Below, piece by piece: positions 54,983-63,190 of a DNA stretch of 64,000 nt. The DNA is from Frondihabitans sp. PAMC 28766. Its GTDB lineage: Bacteria > Actinomycetota > Actinomycetes > Actinomycetales > Microbacteriaceae. Position 1 is the stretch's first letter. Every line of letters begins with the position of its first letter. The DNA is taken from contig NZ_CP014513.1 of the NCBI RefSeq assembly GCF_001577365.1, forward strand, positions 248,001 to 312,000, in the 5' to 3' direction. A model generated the notes under the pieces. That model was not told the DNA's origin. It worked only from the letters and a program-made list of their open reading frames with translations, and ran no database searches. Made by a program: the position numbers and the translations under genes.

Positions 54983-55384
54983 TCAGGCGTCGAAGGCAGC
55001 CCGGTTCTCGCGCACCTCGCCCTGGTGACCGTCGACCCAGTCGATGACCGTGCCGACGATCTCGATGAGCGTCCCACCCAGCGGGGTGAGCTCGTACTCC
55101 ACCCGCGGCGGCACCTCGGCGTAGGCGGTGCGGCTGACGAGGCCGTCGCGCTCGAGGGCGCGCAGCGTCACCGTCAGCATCCGGTGCGACAGGCCGTTGA
55201 TCTGAGCGAGGAGGGACCCGAAGCGCTGCGGGCCGGCAGCCAGCGTCGAGACGACGAGCATCGTCCACTTGTCGCCGAGGCGCGTCAGTATCTCGCGGGT
55301 GAGCGACTTCTGGTCGGCCGAGCAGACGTGCTCGGCCTGCCACTGCAGCAGCGGCCGACCCTGGATCGTCGCATCCTGCGCCAC
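54983..55384 (-). CDS. HxlR-family winged-helix regulator
   Basis: This 133-residue protein has the HxlR hallmark: early Cys (AEHVCSAD), then LTRLGDKWTMLVVSTLAAGPQRFGSL, INGLSHRMLTVTLRALERDGLVSR and VEYELTPLGGTL. HxlR proteins often sense electrophiles or oxidants through the N-terminal Cys and control a divergent reductase gene, which is the arrangement here. Paired inverted repeats fill the shared intergenic region. Confidence 0.87.
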   Translation of the reverse strand: MAQDATIQGRPLLQWQAEHVCSADQKSLTREILTRLGDKWTMLVVSTLAAGPQRFGSLLAQINGLSHRMLTVTLRALERDGLVSRTAYAEVPPRVEYELTPLGGTLIEIVGTVIDWVDGHQGEVRENRAAFDA

Positions 55385-55413
55385 TCCGCATCACGTCCTT
55401 CCGGGTGCCCCAG

Positions 55414-55472
55414 GCACTAATTAGTGCGTAACGGAAATCGGGACTATTCGCAGCGTCTGCGCGTTACGCACT
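55414..55472. promoter_or_regulatory. HxlR operator region (inverted repeats)
   Basis: AGTGCGTAACG (55423-55433) and CGTTACGCACT (55462-55472) are perfect 11-bp arms. The left one overlaps the perfect palindrome GCACTAATTAGTGC (55414-55427). They lie between the divergent HxlR and FMN-reductase genes and probably bind HxlR dimers. Confidence 0.65.
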
Positions 55473-55543
55473 GACGGTAACCGAAAACGGCGATCCGTAT
55501 TCCCGGTCGGGATGCGTCGCCCGAACCGCTCAGAAGGAGCACC

Positions 55544-56119
55544 ATGACCAAGATCGCGATCATCATCGGCAGCACCCGTCCCGGCCGCAACGGCAAGGCC
55601 GTGGCCGACTGGGCCTACGCCCGGGCCGCCGAGCGCACCGACGCCGAGTTCGAGCTCGTCGACCTGCGCGACTTCCCGCTGCCGCACTACGACGAGGAGG
55701 GCTCGCCTGCGCGCAGTACCTTCGACTCCGATCAGGCCGTGGCCTGGACTAGCAAGGTCGCCGAGTTCGACGGCTACGTCTTCGTCACGCCCGAGTACAA
55801 CCACTCGACCACCGGCGTGCTCAAGAACGCGCTCGACTACGTCTACACGGAGTGGAACAACAAGGCCGCGGCGTTCATCAGCTACGGCGGCGCCGGCGGG
55901 GCTCGCGCCGTCGAGCACCTGCGCCTCGTGGCATCCGAGCTCATGATGGCGACGGTTCGCGGGCAGGTCGCCCTGTCGCTCTTGACCGACTTCACGAACT
56001 TCACCGAGTTCACACCGGCGCCCTACCAGCTCTCCCAGCTCGACGCCGCACTTGACCAGGTCGTCGCCTGGTCGGGTGCGCTGGCGCCGCTGCGCGTGGC
56101 CCAGCCCGTCCAGGCCTGA
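55544..56119 (+). CDS. NADPH-dependent FMN reductase / flavodoxin-like oxidoreductase
   Basis: This 191-residue enzyme has the FMN phosphate loop IIIGSTRPGRNGKAVADW, the second site FVTPEYNHSTTGVLKNALDY and SYGGAGGARAVEHLR, typical of the NADPH-dependent FMN reductase (chromate/quinone reductase) family. AGAAGGAG precedes the ATG. Probably induced by oxidants or electrophiles through the divergent HxlR regulator. Physiological substrate is inferred as quinones or similar. Confidence 0.88.
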   Translation: MTKIAIIIGSTRPGRNGKAVADWAYARAAERTDAEFELVDLRDFPLPHYDEEGSPARSTFDSDQAVAWTSKVAEFDGYVFVTPEYNHSTTGVLKNALDYVYTEWNNKAAAFISYGGAGGARAVEHLRLVASELMMATVRGQVALSLLTDFTNFTEFTPAPYQLSQLDAALDQVVAWSGALAPLRVAQPVQA

Positions 56120-56157
56120 TCGGCGACTCGGCCGGAGAGCGCCATTAAGATCGACAC

Positions 56158-56772
56158 GTGGAGTCCAAACCCGCGTCCGTCTTGAAGGCCCTCCGAGCCG
56201 AGATCATCGCAGGGACGCTCGCCCGCGGCACCCGCCTCAAAGAAGACGCCATCGCCGAGCGCTTCGGGGTCTCGCGGGTGCCCGTCCGCGAAGCGCTGCG
56301 GCAGCTCGAGACCGAGGGCTTCGTCGTCGCCGAGAAGTTCAAGGGCGTCACGGTCGCCGACTCGTCGTCGGAAGCGGTCATCGAGCTCATGCAGATCCGG
56401 CGTGGGCTCGAGGTGCTGGCGGCCGAGTTGGCGGCAGGACGCCAGGGCGGAGACAGCGCCGACCTCTTGCGTGCGGTCGTCAACGAGCAGCGCTCCGACC
56501 AGGAGGTCGAGGCGCAGACACCCCGTTTCTCCTTTCACCGACTGGTCGCCACCGCATCCGGCAACGACCACCTCGAGCCCATGATCGAGCGCCTCATCCA
56601 CCAGACCGCGTGGGCGTTCGAGCGCGTGACGCAAGAAGAGGTCGCCTCGAGCGGCGGCGACCACGCGGCGGTCGCTAACGCGATCCTGCGCGGTTCGACC
56701 GTGCAGGCGGGCCTGCTGATGGATGAACACCTCCGGCGCGACGAGGCGATGTTCCGCGCCCTCGACAGCTAG
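56158..56772 (+). CDS. GntR-family (FCD domain) transcriptional regulator
   Basis: This 204-residue regulator starts at GTG. The GntR winged helix is LRAEIIAGTLARGTRLKEDAIAERFGVSRVPVREALRQLETEGFV; the FCD ligand domain has FHRLVATASGN and the metal/ligand His. TAAGAT six bases before GTG 56158 points to a leaderless message. Its own operator (GTATACGAAA repeats) follows it, in front of the transporter operon, so it likely represses that operon until its ligand appears. Confidence 0.87.
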   Translation: MESKPASVLKALRAEIIAGTLARGTRLKEDAIAERFGVSRVPVREALRQLETEGFVVAEKFKGVTVADSSSEAVIELMQIRRGLEVLAAELAAGRQGGDSADLLRAVVNEQRSDQEVEAQTPRFSFHRLVATASGNDHLEPMIERLIHQTAWAFERVTQEEVASSGGDHAAVANAILRGSTVQAGLLMDEHLRRDEAMFRALDS

Positions 56773-56775
56773 AAC

Positions 56776-56832
56776 GTATACGAAACAAAGCGTTTCCTGC
56801 TCGAAACCAGCCGGAAACACCTTTTCGTATAC
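56776..56832. promoter_or_regulatory. paired GntR operators upstream of the transporter operon
   Basis: GTATACGAAA (56776-56785) and TTTCGTATAC (56823-56832) are perfect reverse complements 37 nt apart, and each contains the palindrome GTATAC. Between them GAAAC/GTTTC words repeat. Spacing and content suit two GntR dimers, possibly looping. Confidence 0.65.
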
Positions 56833-56913
56833 AAAAGAGTGTCCCCGGATGCGATACTGATTCTGATGTCAGCGATCGCTCCTCCACACCTCTTTCCGTG
56901 CCTGGAGTTGCAA

Positions 56914-58335
56914 ATGACTGCTGTGACCCGCTCCACCGCTCCGACCCGCTCTTCGATTCCCACCGACGCCTCCCCCCGCAACGGCGTCGCCTCCGCTCTC
57001 GACTCGATCGGCTTCACCCGTGCCCAGTTCGCGGTGCTGATGCTCATCCTCGCCGGCGAGTTCTTCGACACCCTCGAGCAGAACTCGGTCGGCGCGATGG
57101 CCACCAACATCAAGACGTCGCTGAGCATCGGCGACGTCCAGCTGACCACGATCAACACGGCGACCGTCGTCGGCGGCCTCATCGGCCGCTTCGTCGCCGG
57201 CTGGCTCGCCGACCGCTACGGCCGCCGCTTCTCGCTCAGCCTCAACCTGCTCGTCTACACGCTGGGCGGCCTGCTCAGCGCGGTGGCGTTCAACTACGAC
57301 ATGCTGCTCGTCAGCCGCCTCATCGTCGGCATCGGCGTCGGCGGCGAGTTCATGATCGGCATCGCGATGCTCTCCGAGATGGTCGCGACCCGCTTCCGCG
57401 GCGGCCTGATCGCGACGATCAACGTCGGCGCCGGCGGCGTGGGCAACTTCATCTCGTACGGCTTCTTCCTGCTGCTCCTCGGCCCGCTCGCGGCCCCGCT
57501 CGGCGGCAACGACACGGTCTGGCGCTGGTCGTTCGCCCTGCTCGCGATCCCTGCCCTGTTCGTCGTCCTCTTCCGTCGGCGCCTGCCCGAGACCCCGCGC
57601 TGGCTGCTCTCGAACGGCCGCGTCGACGACGCCAACCGCTCTCTCGCGATCCTGGCCTCGAACAGCCTGAAGCCGTCGGCCGACGCGAAGTCGCCCGTCA
57701 CGCTGACCCAGGCCGACCTGCCCCCGGTCGCCCTGCACTCGTCACCCGCCGCCGTCTTCCAGCGCCTCGTGCTGCGTCGCACCATCTCGATCGGCATCGC
57801 GTCGTGGATGGCCTTCGGGTCGCAGGTCACCCTGAACTTCCTCATGCCGACCCTGCTCGTCGAGCGCGGCTACTCGGTCTCGCAGAGCCTCCTCTACACG
57901 ATGATCATGAACATCGGGTCGCTGCTCGGCTGCACCGCCGCGGCTCTGATCGCGAACCGCGTGGGCCGGAAGGCGGCCGTCACGACCGCCGGGATCCTGG
58001 GCTGCCTGACCGCGCTGGCGTTCGCCGGGTTCGGCAACGACACCGCGCTGATCCTGGTGCTCGGCGCCCTGTTCCAGTTCTTCACGATGGTGACGAACAC
58101 GACCCTCGCCGCCTGGACGGCCGAGGTCTACCCGACCGCGATCCGCGCCTCGGGAGCCTCGATCGTCAACGGCATCGGCAACATCGCCGGCGCGGTCATG
58201 CCCTTCCTCGCGATCGCTCTCTACGGCCACTTCGCCTTCGCCGGAGTCTTCAGCCTCGCCGCGGTCATGTATCTGATCCTGGTCGTCGCGTCGCGCTTCG
58301 CCCCGAGACCCGGGGCCGCTCGCTCGAAGACGTGA
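56914..58335 (+). CDS. MFS transporter (metabolite:H+ symporter type)
   Basis: This 473-residue protein has twelve helices. Loop 2-3 is GRFVAGWLADRYGRRFSL, the MFS signature, and RLPETPRWLLSNGR marks the sugar/organic acid porter group. TGGAG lies 6 nt before ATG 56914; a GTG at 56839 opens the frame but lies just after the operator and has no site. It is the first gene of the GntR-controlled operon and probably imports the compound that the downstream enzymes use. Confidence 0.85.
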   Translation: MTAVTRSTAPTRSSIPTDASPRNGVASALDSIGFTRAQFAVLMLILAGEFFDTLEQNSVGAMATNIKTSLSIGDVQLTTINTATVVGGLIGRFVAGWLADRYGRRFSLSLNLLVYTLGGLLSAVAFNYDMLLVSRLIVGIGVGGEFMIGIAMLSEMVATRFRGGLIATINVGAGGVGNFISYGFFLLLLGPLAAPLGGNDTVWRWSFALLAIPALFVVLFRRRLPETPRWLLSNGRVDDANRSLAILASNSLKPSADAKSPVTLTQADLPPVALHSSPAAVFQRLVLRRTISIGIASWMAFGSQVTLNFLMPTLLVERGYSVSQSLLYTMIMNIGSLLGCTAAALIANRVGRKAAVTTAGILGCLTALAFAGFGNDTALILVLGALFQFFTMVTNTTLAAWTAEVYPTAIRASGASIVNGIGNIAGAVMPFLAIALYGHFAFAGVFSLAAVMYLILVVASRFAPRPGAARSKT

Positions 58336-58377
58336 ACGAGAACACCCTGGCGACCAGCCGGGCCTGAACCCACCCCA

Positions 58378-58402
58378 GGCGGGCCGGAACCTCCGGCCCG
58401 CC
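58378..58402 (+). terminator. intra-operon hairpin after the MFS gene
   Basis: GGCGGGCCGG (58378-58387) and CCGGCCCGCC (58393-58402) pair perfectly with loop AACCT. Without a T-run it may be an attenuator or mRNA-stabilising element that sets different levels of transporter and enzymes. Confidence 0.5.
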
Positions 58403-58431
58403 CTCCGACCTCGAACCCTCTGGAGGAACAC

Positions 58432-59331
58432 ATGGACACCCTGAAGATCTCTGCGACCGCGAACGGCCTCAACTACCTGCCCGAGTACGTCGCCGACCAG
58501 GGCGGCCTCTTCGCCGAGCGCGGGCTCGCCGTCACCGCCGTGGCTCGCGACCCGTGGACCGGCGTGCTCGACGACATCGAGTCGCGCGAGGCCGACCTCG
58601 CCCTCGGCGGCCTCTGGGTGCCCGGAATGTACGCCGGCATGCCGCGCAAGCTCTCCGTCGTGGGCCAGCTCAACCACAAGTTCCCCATGACGATCGTCGC
58701 CCGCACCGAGACCTCGCCCGTCGGCCTCGACTGGCTGGCCGGCAAGGTCGTGCTCGCACCCGGCGCCGGCGGAAGCGCCCCGTACGAGTTCACCGCGGGC
58801 CTCATCCGCGAAGCCGGGCTCGACGTCTCGGCGACCCGCTTCGTGCGCGACCTGTCGACCGCGATGCTCATCGAGCTCTACCAGGGCGGTCTCGGCGACG
58901 CGATCATCCTCGACCTCGTCTCGGCCGAAGAGCTCGTCGCGGCGGGCGGCGGCGCGATCGTCTTCCGTCACCTCGACGCCGGCGGAATCATGCCCAACAG
59001 CGTCTACTACACGCTCACCGAGCGCGTCGACGAGCTCGGCGACCGCGTCGACCGCTTCATGGACGGCATCGCCGCAGCGATGGTGAAGATCACCTCGCAC
59101 GACGCGGATGCCGAGATCGAGGCGGTCCTCGCCGCCCGCTGGCCCGGCAAAGACCAGGCGCTCCTCCGCAAGGCCGCCGACGAGATGGCCGAGGGCGGCG
59201 TCTGGGACTCCGCCGTCATCGACCGCGACGCCTCCGACCGGTGGATGCGGATCCTCTCCGAGGGCGGCCTCGTCACGCATCTGCCGTCGCTCGAAGAGCT
59301 TCTGGGCGCCAGCAGCACGGTCACCGCCTGA
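58432..59331 (+). CDS. NMT1/THI5-like substrate-binding-fold protein without signal peptide
   Basis: This 299-residue protein has the periplasmic-binding fold of the NMT1/SsuA group (YLPEYVADQGGLFAERGLAV, DIESREADLALGG, DWLAGKVVLAPGAGGSAPYEFTAGLI). It starts directly with the first strand and has no signal peptide or lipobox, so it seems cytoplasmic. No ABC permease or ATPase is next to it. It may be an enzyme or ligand sensor rather than a transport protein. GGAGG precedes the ATG. Its stop overlaps the next start (TGATG). Confidence 0.72.
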   Translation: MDTLKISATANGLNYLPEYVADQGGLFAERGLAVTAVARDPWTGVLDDIESREADLALGGLWVPGMYAGMPRKLSVVGQLNHKFPMTIVARTETSPVGLDWLAGKVVLAPGAGGSAPYEFTAGLIREAGLDVSATRFVRDLSTAMLIELYQGGLGDAIILDLVSAEELVAAGGGAIVFRHLDAGGIMPNSVYYTLTERVDELGDRVDRFMDGIAAAMVKITSHDADAEIEAVLAARWPGKDQALLRKAADEMAEGGVWDSAVIDRDASDRWMRILSEGGLVTHLPSLEELLGASSTVTA

Positions 59332-60338
59332 TGGCCCTCGTCCTCGGCGCGTCGGAGATCGGCGCTGTCATCGGGGCCGTCGACGTCGTCGAGGCCGTGG
59401 AGTCCATCCACCGGGATCTCGGCTCGGGCGCCATGACGCAGCCGGCACCGGTCGCGCTCACCGGCTTGGACGACGCCGTGTTCCTGCCCATGGCGGTGCG
59501 CTCGGACCGGCTCGGCCTGGTTGCCGTGAAGCTCATGGGCGACATCCCCGAGAACGGCGATCGCGGCCTGCCGACGCAGCGCTCCACGATCCTGGTCTCG
59601 TCGGCGGTCACCGGACAGTGCGTGGCCGTGCTCGACGGCATGGCCATCACCCGGGCGCGGACGGCCGCGACCTCGGTGGTGGCCACCCGGCACCTCGCCC
59701 GCCCCGACAGCAGCACTCTCGGCCTGATCGGCCTGGGCAATCTCGCCATCGAGCACGCCCGCCGGTTCGCCGCGGTGCGGCCGTTCGACCGGATCGTCGT
59801 CTGGTCGCGTTCGTCCGGCACGATCGACCGCTTCTTGCAGGAGGTCGGGCGTGACCTGCCCGCCCGGTGCGTCATCGCGTCGAGCCCGCAGGAGGTCGTC
59901 GACGAGTCGGACGTGCTCTGCACGCTGACACCCTCGATCGATCCGATCGTCCACGGAGCCTGGCTGCACGAGGGCCAGCACGTCAACGCGGTCGGTGCGC
60001 GCCCCCGCGCGAGCCACCGCGAGCTCGACGGCCGAGCCATGGCCCGCGGCACCGTCTTCGTCGACAGCCGCGCGACGGCGCTCGCGAAGTCGGGCGATCT
60101 TCTGGTCGCCCTCGCCGAGGGGTCGCTCAGGCGAGAGACGCCGCTGCCCGAGCTCGGCGAGGTCATCGCCGGCACAGCACCGGGCCGCTCGAGCGACGAC
60201 GAGATCACCGTCTTCGACTCCGTCGGTCTCGGGGCGCAGGATCTCGCGGTCGCGGCTCGCGTGATCGACCTCGCCCGTGAGCTCGGCATCGGCACCGTCG
60301 CGCAGCTCTCGCCGGCGTCGAAAGCGGTGATCTCGTGA
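59331..60338 (+). CDS. ornithine cyclodeaminase / mu-crystallin family enzyme
   Basis: This 335-residue NAD(P)-binding protein has VAVKLMGDIPENGDRGLPTQRSTI (substrate site Lys), DGMAITRARTAATS (Arg), the Rossmann motif GLIGLGNLAIEHA and HVNAVGARPRASHRELD. Members cyclise ornithine, dehydrogenate N-alkyl amino acids or reduce ketimines. Partner genes for binding protein and racemase suggest catabolism of an amino-acid-like compound. It is coupled to both neighbours. Confidence 0.83.
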   Translation: MALVLGASEIGAVIGAVDVVEAVESIHRDLGSGAMTQPAPVALTGLDDAVFLPMAVRSDRLGLVAVKLMGDIPENGDRGLPTQRSTILVSSAVTGQCVAVLDGMAITRARTAATSVVATRHLARPDSSTLGLIGLGNLAIEHARRFAAVRPFDRIVVWSRSSGTIDRFLQEVGRDLPARCVIASSPQEVVDESDVLCTLTPSIDPIVHGAWLHEGQHVNAVGARPRASHRELDGRAMARGTVFVDSRATALAKSGDLLVALAEGSLRRETPLPELGEVIAGTAPGRSSDDEITVFDSVGLGAQDLAVAARVIDLARELGIGTVAQLSPASKAVIS

Positions 60339-61048
60339 TCCGGATCGCTGTCGTGAACTGCAACACGACCGAGTCCATGACCGAGACCGCGGCGGCCCGA
60401 GCGAGGCTCGCCGTCGGCCCCGACGTCGAGATCGTCGGGATCACGCCGGCGTGGGGCGTCGCGTCGGCCGAAGGCTGGTACGACAGCTTCATCAGCGCGG
60501 CCGCCGTCTTGCAGACGCTCGAGACGCTGCCAGTCGACGTCGACGGCGTGGTGATGGCCGGGTTCGGCGAACACGGGCGCGAGGGTGCCCGCGAGCTGCT
60601 CTCGATCCCCGTGGTCGACATCACCGAGGCCGCCGCCCACCTCGCCATGCCGCTCGGCCGCCGCTACGGCGTCGTCACCACCGTGCGCCGAGCCGTCGGG
60701 CAGATCGAGGACAGCCTCACCACCGCGGGTCTCATCGACCGGTGCGCTGCGATCGAAGACACCGGTCTCGGTGTGCTCGAGCTCGACGAGGACCCTTTCG
60801 CCACCGCAGAGGCATTCGTCGCCGCGGGGCAGCGCGCCATCGCCCGCGGCGCCGAAGTGATCTGCCTCGGCTGCGCCGGCATGGCCGGCCTCGAAGAGCA
60901 CGTGCGGGACCGCCTGCCGGTGCCCGTGGTGGATGGAGTTGCCGCCGCCGCCGCCCTCGTCGAGACGCTCATCCGCCAGGGCCTCTCGACCAGCAAGATC
61001 GACTCGTTCGCCACACCTCTCGCGAAGCAGCGGAGCTGGAGCGCCTGA
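60335..61048 (+). CDS. Asp/Glu/hydantoin racemase family protein lacking the first catalytic Cys
   Basis: This 237-residue protein has the family start IAVVNCNTTESMTE and the second catalytic region VICLGCAGMAGLEE with Cys. The first catalytic Cys, expected in a C-F-x-D-P-G context, is replaced in VVMAGFGEHGREGARELL. A two-base racemase would then be impaired, so the enzyme may be a one-base isomerase, lyase or decarboxylase like some relatives. GTG 60335 overlaps the upstream stop (GTGA). Confidence 0.78.
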   Translation: MIRIAVVNCNTTESMTETAAARARLAVGPDVEIVGITPAWGVASAEGWYDSFISAAAVLQTLETLPVDVDGVVMAGFGEHGREGARELLSIPVVDITEAAAHLAMPLGRRYGVVTTVRRAVGQIEDSLTTAGLIDRCAAIEDTGLGVLELDEDPFATAEAFVAAGQRAIARGAEVICLGCAGMAGLEEHVRDRLPVPVVDGVAAAAALVETLIRQGLSTSKIDSFATPLAKQRSWSA

Positions 61049-61106
61049 GCGCGGCGGAGAGTGGAGGGCCGGTCGCGACGTCCCCCTGTCGATCGCCACG
61101 GAACGG

Positions 61107-62459
61107 TCACTTGTTCTTGCCGTGACCTTTGCCCTGCCCATTCCCGTTGCCCTGAGTCGGGCTCTTACCGCTGCCGGCGGGAATGCCCACGGCGGGAGTG
61201 GACGTCGTCGGGATGCCGGTCTGCACCGTCGGAGCCGCAGTCTGCACCGTCGACGGCACCGGTTGGACCGGATTCGGTGACGACGAGACTGCAGGGGCAG
61301 AGGATGTCGAAGCCGGTCCGGTCGCCGGCGAGGAGGGCGCCGTGGGAGACGTGGAGACCTTCGCGGTCGCAGGGGAATGGTTCGACGCCACGAGCACCGT
61401 CGCCGAAACGGCGAGGACGATGATGAGCGCCGCCACACCGCCCGCAATGCGCACGCGTCTGGAGAGGCCGAGTCTCGGTTCGCCCGCACCCTGGTCGGAT
61501 GGCAGCAGGGCCGTCGGCGTCGTGGAGGCGTCCGAGGGCATGGCCTCGGCCGTCATGACCTTGGTGGGCGCGAGCCCCTCCGATTCGCCCGCGAAGCCAG
61601 GGTTGCCGAGTGTCGCGGGAAGCTCTTCCGGTGCCGCGAGACGCTGAAGGACTTCCCGCGCCGTCGGCCGGTCCTCGGGTGCGAGCGCGGTCATGGCGGT
61701 GAGAAGCGACCTCCACCGGTATCCGAACCCGGTCGGGATCTCGGGGCTCCTGTTCATGCGCGCAGCGAGCGTCTCGGTCATGGACCCCGGGAAGGGGTGT
61801 CTCCCGGTCAGTGCTTCGAGGAGGACGAGCCCGAGAGAGTAGATGTCGGAGGCCGTCGTCGCGGGTCGTTCTCGAGGCTGCTCCGGGCTCAGGTACGCGG
61901 CCGTACCGACCATCATTCCCGTGGCGGTCAGCGTGCTGGCCCGATCGGTCAGGATGGCGATGCCGAAGTCTGCCAGCTTCGCGTCGAAGGGGCGCAACGC
62001 GACGACGGACGGGCCCAAGAGCACGTTCCCGGGTTTGATGTCGCGGTGCACGATGCCGGCATCATGGATCACGACCAGCGCTTCGGCGAGCTCGGTCGCC
62101 AGGACGACGACGTCCGCCTCGGCAATCGCTCCTTCACGGAGACGCTCGCCCAGCGACGGCCCGTCGACCAGCTCCATGACGAGGAACGTCTTCTCTTGCC
62201 CGTCGACGAGGGTCGTGTCGGCGTCGAAGAGGGTCACCAGACCCCGGTGGCTCAGAGACGCCAGCATCCGGATCTCGGAACGAGCCCGATCGGCGCCGAC
62301 CGCATCCGCGTCGAGGAACGACAGGATCTTGACGGCGACCGATCGATTCAGAACGGTGTCCTCGGCCCGGTAGACCGTCGACATGCCGCCCCGCCCGAGC
62401 GGCTCACCCAACCGGTACCGGTCGGCGAGCAGAGGAGTGGGCGGAGACGAATCGGGCAC
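61107..62459 (-). CDS. membrane-bound serine/threonine protein kinase
   Basis: This 450-residue Hanks-type kinase has the Gly loop LGRGGMSTVYRAED, Lys in VAVKIL, the catalytic loop IVHRDIKPGNVLLG, DFGIA (magnesium Asp) and a Thr-rich activation loop (TDRASTLTATGMMVGTAAYLSPEQ). A helix near residues 338-358 anchors it. The outer tail is short and Ser/Thr/Pro-rich with no PASTA repeats, ending in GNGQGKGHGKNK. Ligand sensing outside is therefore unclear. It stands alone. Confidence 0.88.
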   Translation of the reverse strand: MPDSSPPTPLLADRYRLGEPLGRGGMSTVYRAEDTVLNRSVAVKILSFLDADAVGADRARSEIRMLASLSHRGLVTLFDADTTLVDGQEKTFLVMELVDGPSLGERLREGAIAEADVVVLATELAEALVVIHDAGIVHRDIKPGNVLLGPSVVALRPFDAKLADFGIAILTDRASTLTATGMMVGTAAYLSPEQPRERPATTASDIYSLGLVLLEALTGRHPFPGSMTETLAARMNRSPEIPTGFGYRWRSLLTAMTALAPEDRPTAREVLQRLAAPEELPATLGNPGFAGESEGLAPTKVMTAEAMPSDASTTPTALLPSDQGAGEPRLGLSRRVRIAGGVAALIIVLAVSATVLVASNHSPATAKVSTSPTAPSSPATGPASTSSAPAVSSSPNPVQPVPSTVQTAAPTVQTGIPTTSTPAVGIPAGSGKSPTQGNGNGQGKGHGKNK

Positions 62460-62573
62460 AGGGAAGTCTTACTCCGGTGGCGACGCTGAAGCTCTCACCC
62501 GGGAGCTCGCTCGGCGCGTCCGCTTCGACCATGTGAGCTTTCGAATATGAGCCGAGGGTGGCTTCTCGGAGGA

Positions 62574-62605
62574 AGACCCCCTTCGCCGTTCAGCGGAGGG
62601 GGTCT
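62574..62605 (-). terminator. terminator of the arsC-micropeptide transcript
   Basis: AGACCCCCTTCGC (62574-62586) and GCGGAGGGGGTCT (62593-62605) form a 13-bp stem with one mismatch. It follows the 9-codon peptide in the direction of transcription. Confidence 0.6.
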
Positions 62606-62623
62606 GGTAGTGGTTGGTGGCGC

Positions 62624-62653
62624 TTAGCAGCAGCCCTCGCAGCACTCGTCCAT
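62624..62653 (-). CDS. nine-residue cysteine-rich peptide downstream of arsC
   Basis: On the minus strand a perfect AGGAGGT (62661-62667) stands 7 nt before ATG GAC GAG TGC TGC GAG GGC TGC TGC TAA, encoding MDECCEGCC. It starts 39 nt after the arsC stop and a terminator follows 18 nt later, so it would be the last gene of the arsC message. Four Cys of nine in C-C-x2-C-C could bind As(III), Zn or Cu, like a miniature metallothionein. No family is known to me; that it is translated is inferred from the ribosome binding site and position. Confidence 0.55.
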   Translation of the reverse strand: MDECCEGCC

Positions 62654-62692
62654 GGGGTTCACCTCCTCGGTTTGTCGGCAGAAAATGTGGTC

Positions 62693-63103
62693 TCAGACGG
62701 CTTCGGGCAGGAGCCCTGCGACGAGTTTCTCGACACGCGTCTTGATCTCGTCGCGAACGAGTCGCACCTCGTCGAGGGGGCGGCCGGCAGGATCCTCGAG
62801 CTCCCAGTCCTCGTAGCGCTTCCCGGGAAAGACGGGGCAGGCGTCGCCGCAGCCCATGGTGACGACGACGTCTGAGTCGCGCACCTGCTCGGTCGTCATC
62901 AGCTGCGGCACTTCCTCGGAGATGTCGATGGCGACTTCGCGCATCGCCTCGACGGCGACCGGGTTGACAGAGGTCCCGGGTTCCGAGCCGCCGGAGCGGA
63001 CCTCGACGGCGCCCCCCGACAAGGCTCTGGTGAAACCGGCGGCCATCTGCGACCGCCCTGCGTTGTGAACGCAGACGAACAGGATGATCGGCATGTCGGT
63101 CAT
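62693..63103 (-). CDS. arsC: arsenate reductase, low-molecular-weight phosphatase type
   Basis: This 136-residue enzyme reduces arsenate to arsenite for export. The active-site loop VCVHNAGRSQMAAG (C-x5-R-S) lies at residues ~10-23. C-terminal Cys residues in TMGCGDACPVFPG match the thiol-relay type of ArsC. AGGGAG lies 7 nt before ATG 63103. Its promoter region is shared with a divergent ArsR gene and has two ArsR-like boxes. Confidence 0.9.
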   Translation of the reverse strand: MTDMPIILFVCVHNAGRSQMAAGFTRALSGGAVEVRSGGSEPGTSVNPVAVEAMREVAIDISEEVPQLMTTEQVRDSDVVVTMGCGDACPVFPGKRYEDWELEDPAGRPLDEVRLVRDEIKTRVEKLVAGLLPEAV

Positions 63104-63117
63104 GGACGGCTCCCTAC

Positions 63118-63184
63118 ATTGACGGTTGTCGATGGACCGAGTCTCACCCATTACATTGATGGCTGTCAATGCATTCGGTATGGT
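63118..63184. promoter_or_regulatory. ArsR operators and divergent ars promoters
   Basis: ATTGATGGCTGTCAAT (63155-63170) is a perfect 5-bp dyad, and ATTGACGGTTGTCGAT (63118-63133) is a near copy: two ArsR boxes. For arsR, -35 TTGATG (63156-63161) and -10 TATGGT (63179-63184) have 17-nt spacing, and +1 falls on the ATG. For arsC, TTGACA lies in the same box on the other strand. ArsR would block both. Confidence 0.72.
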
Positions 63185-63190
63185 GTGTGC

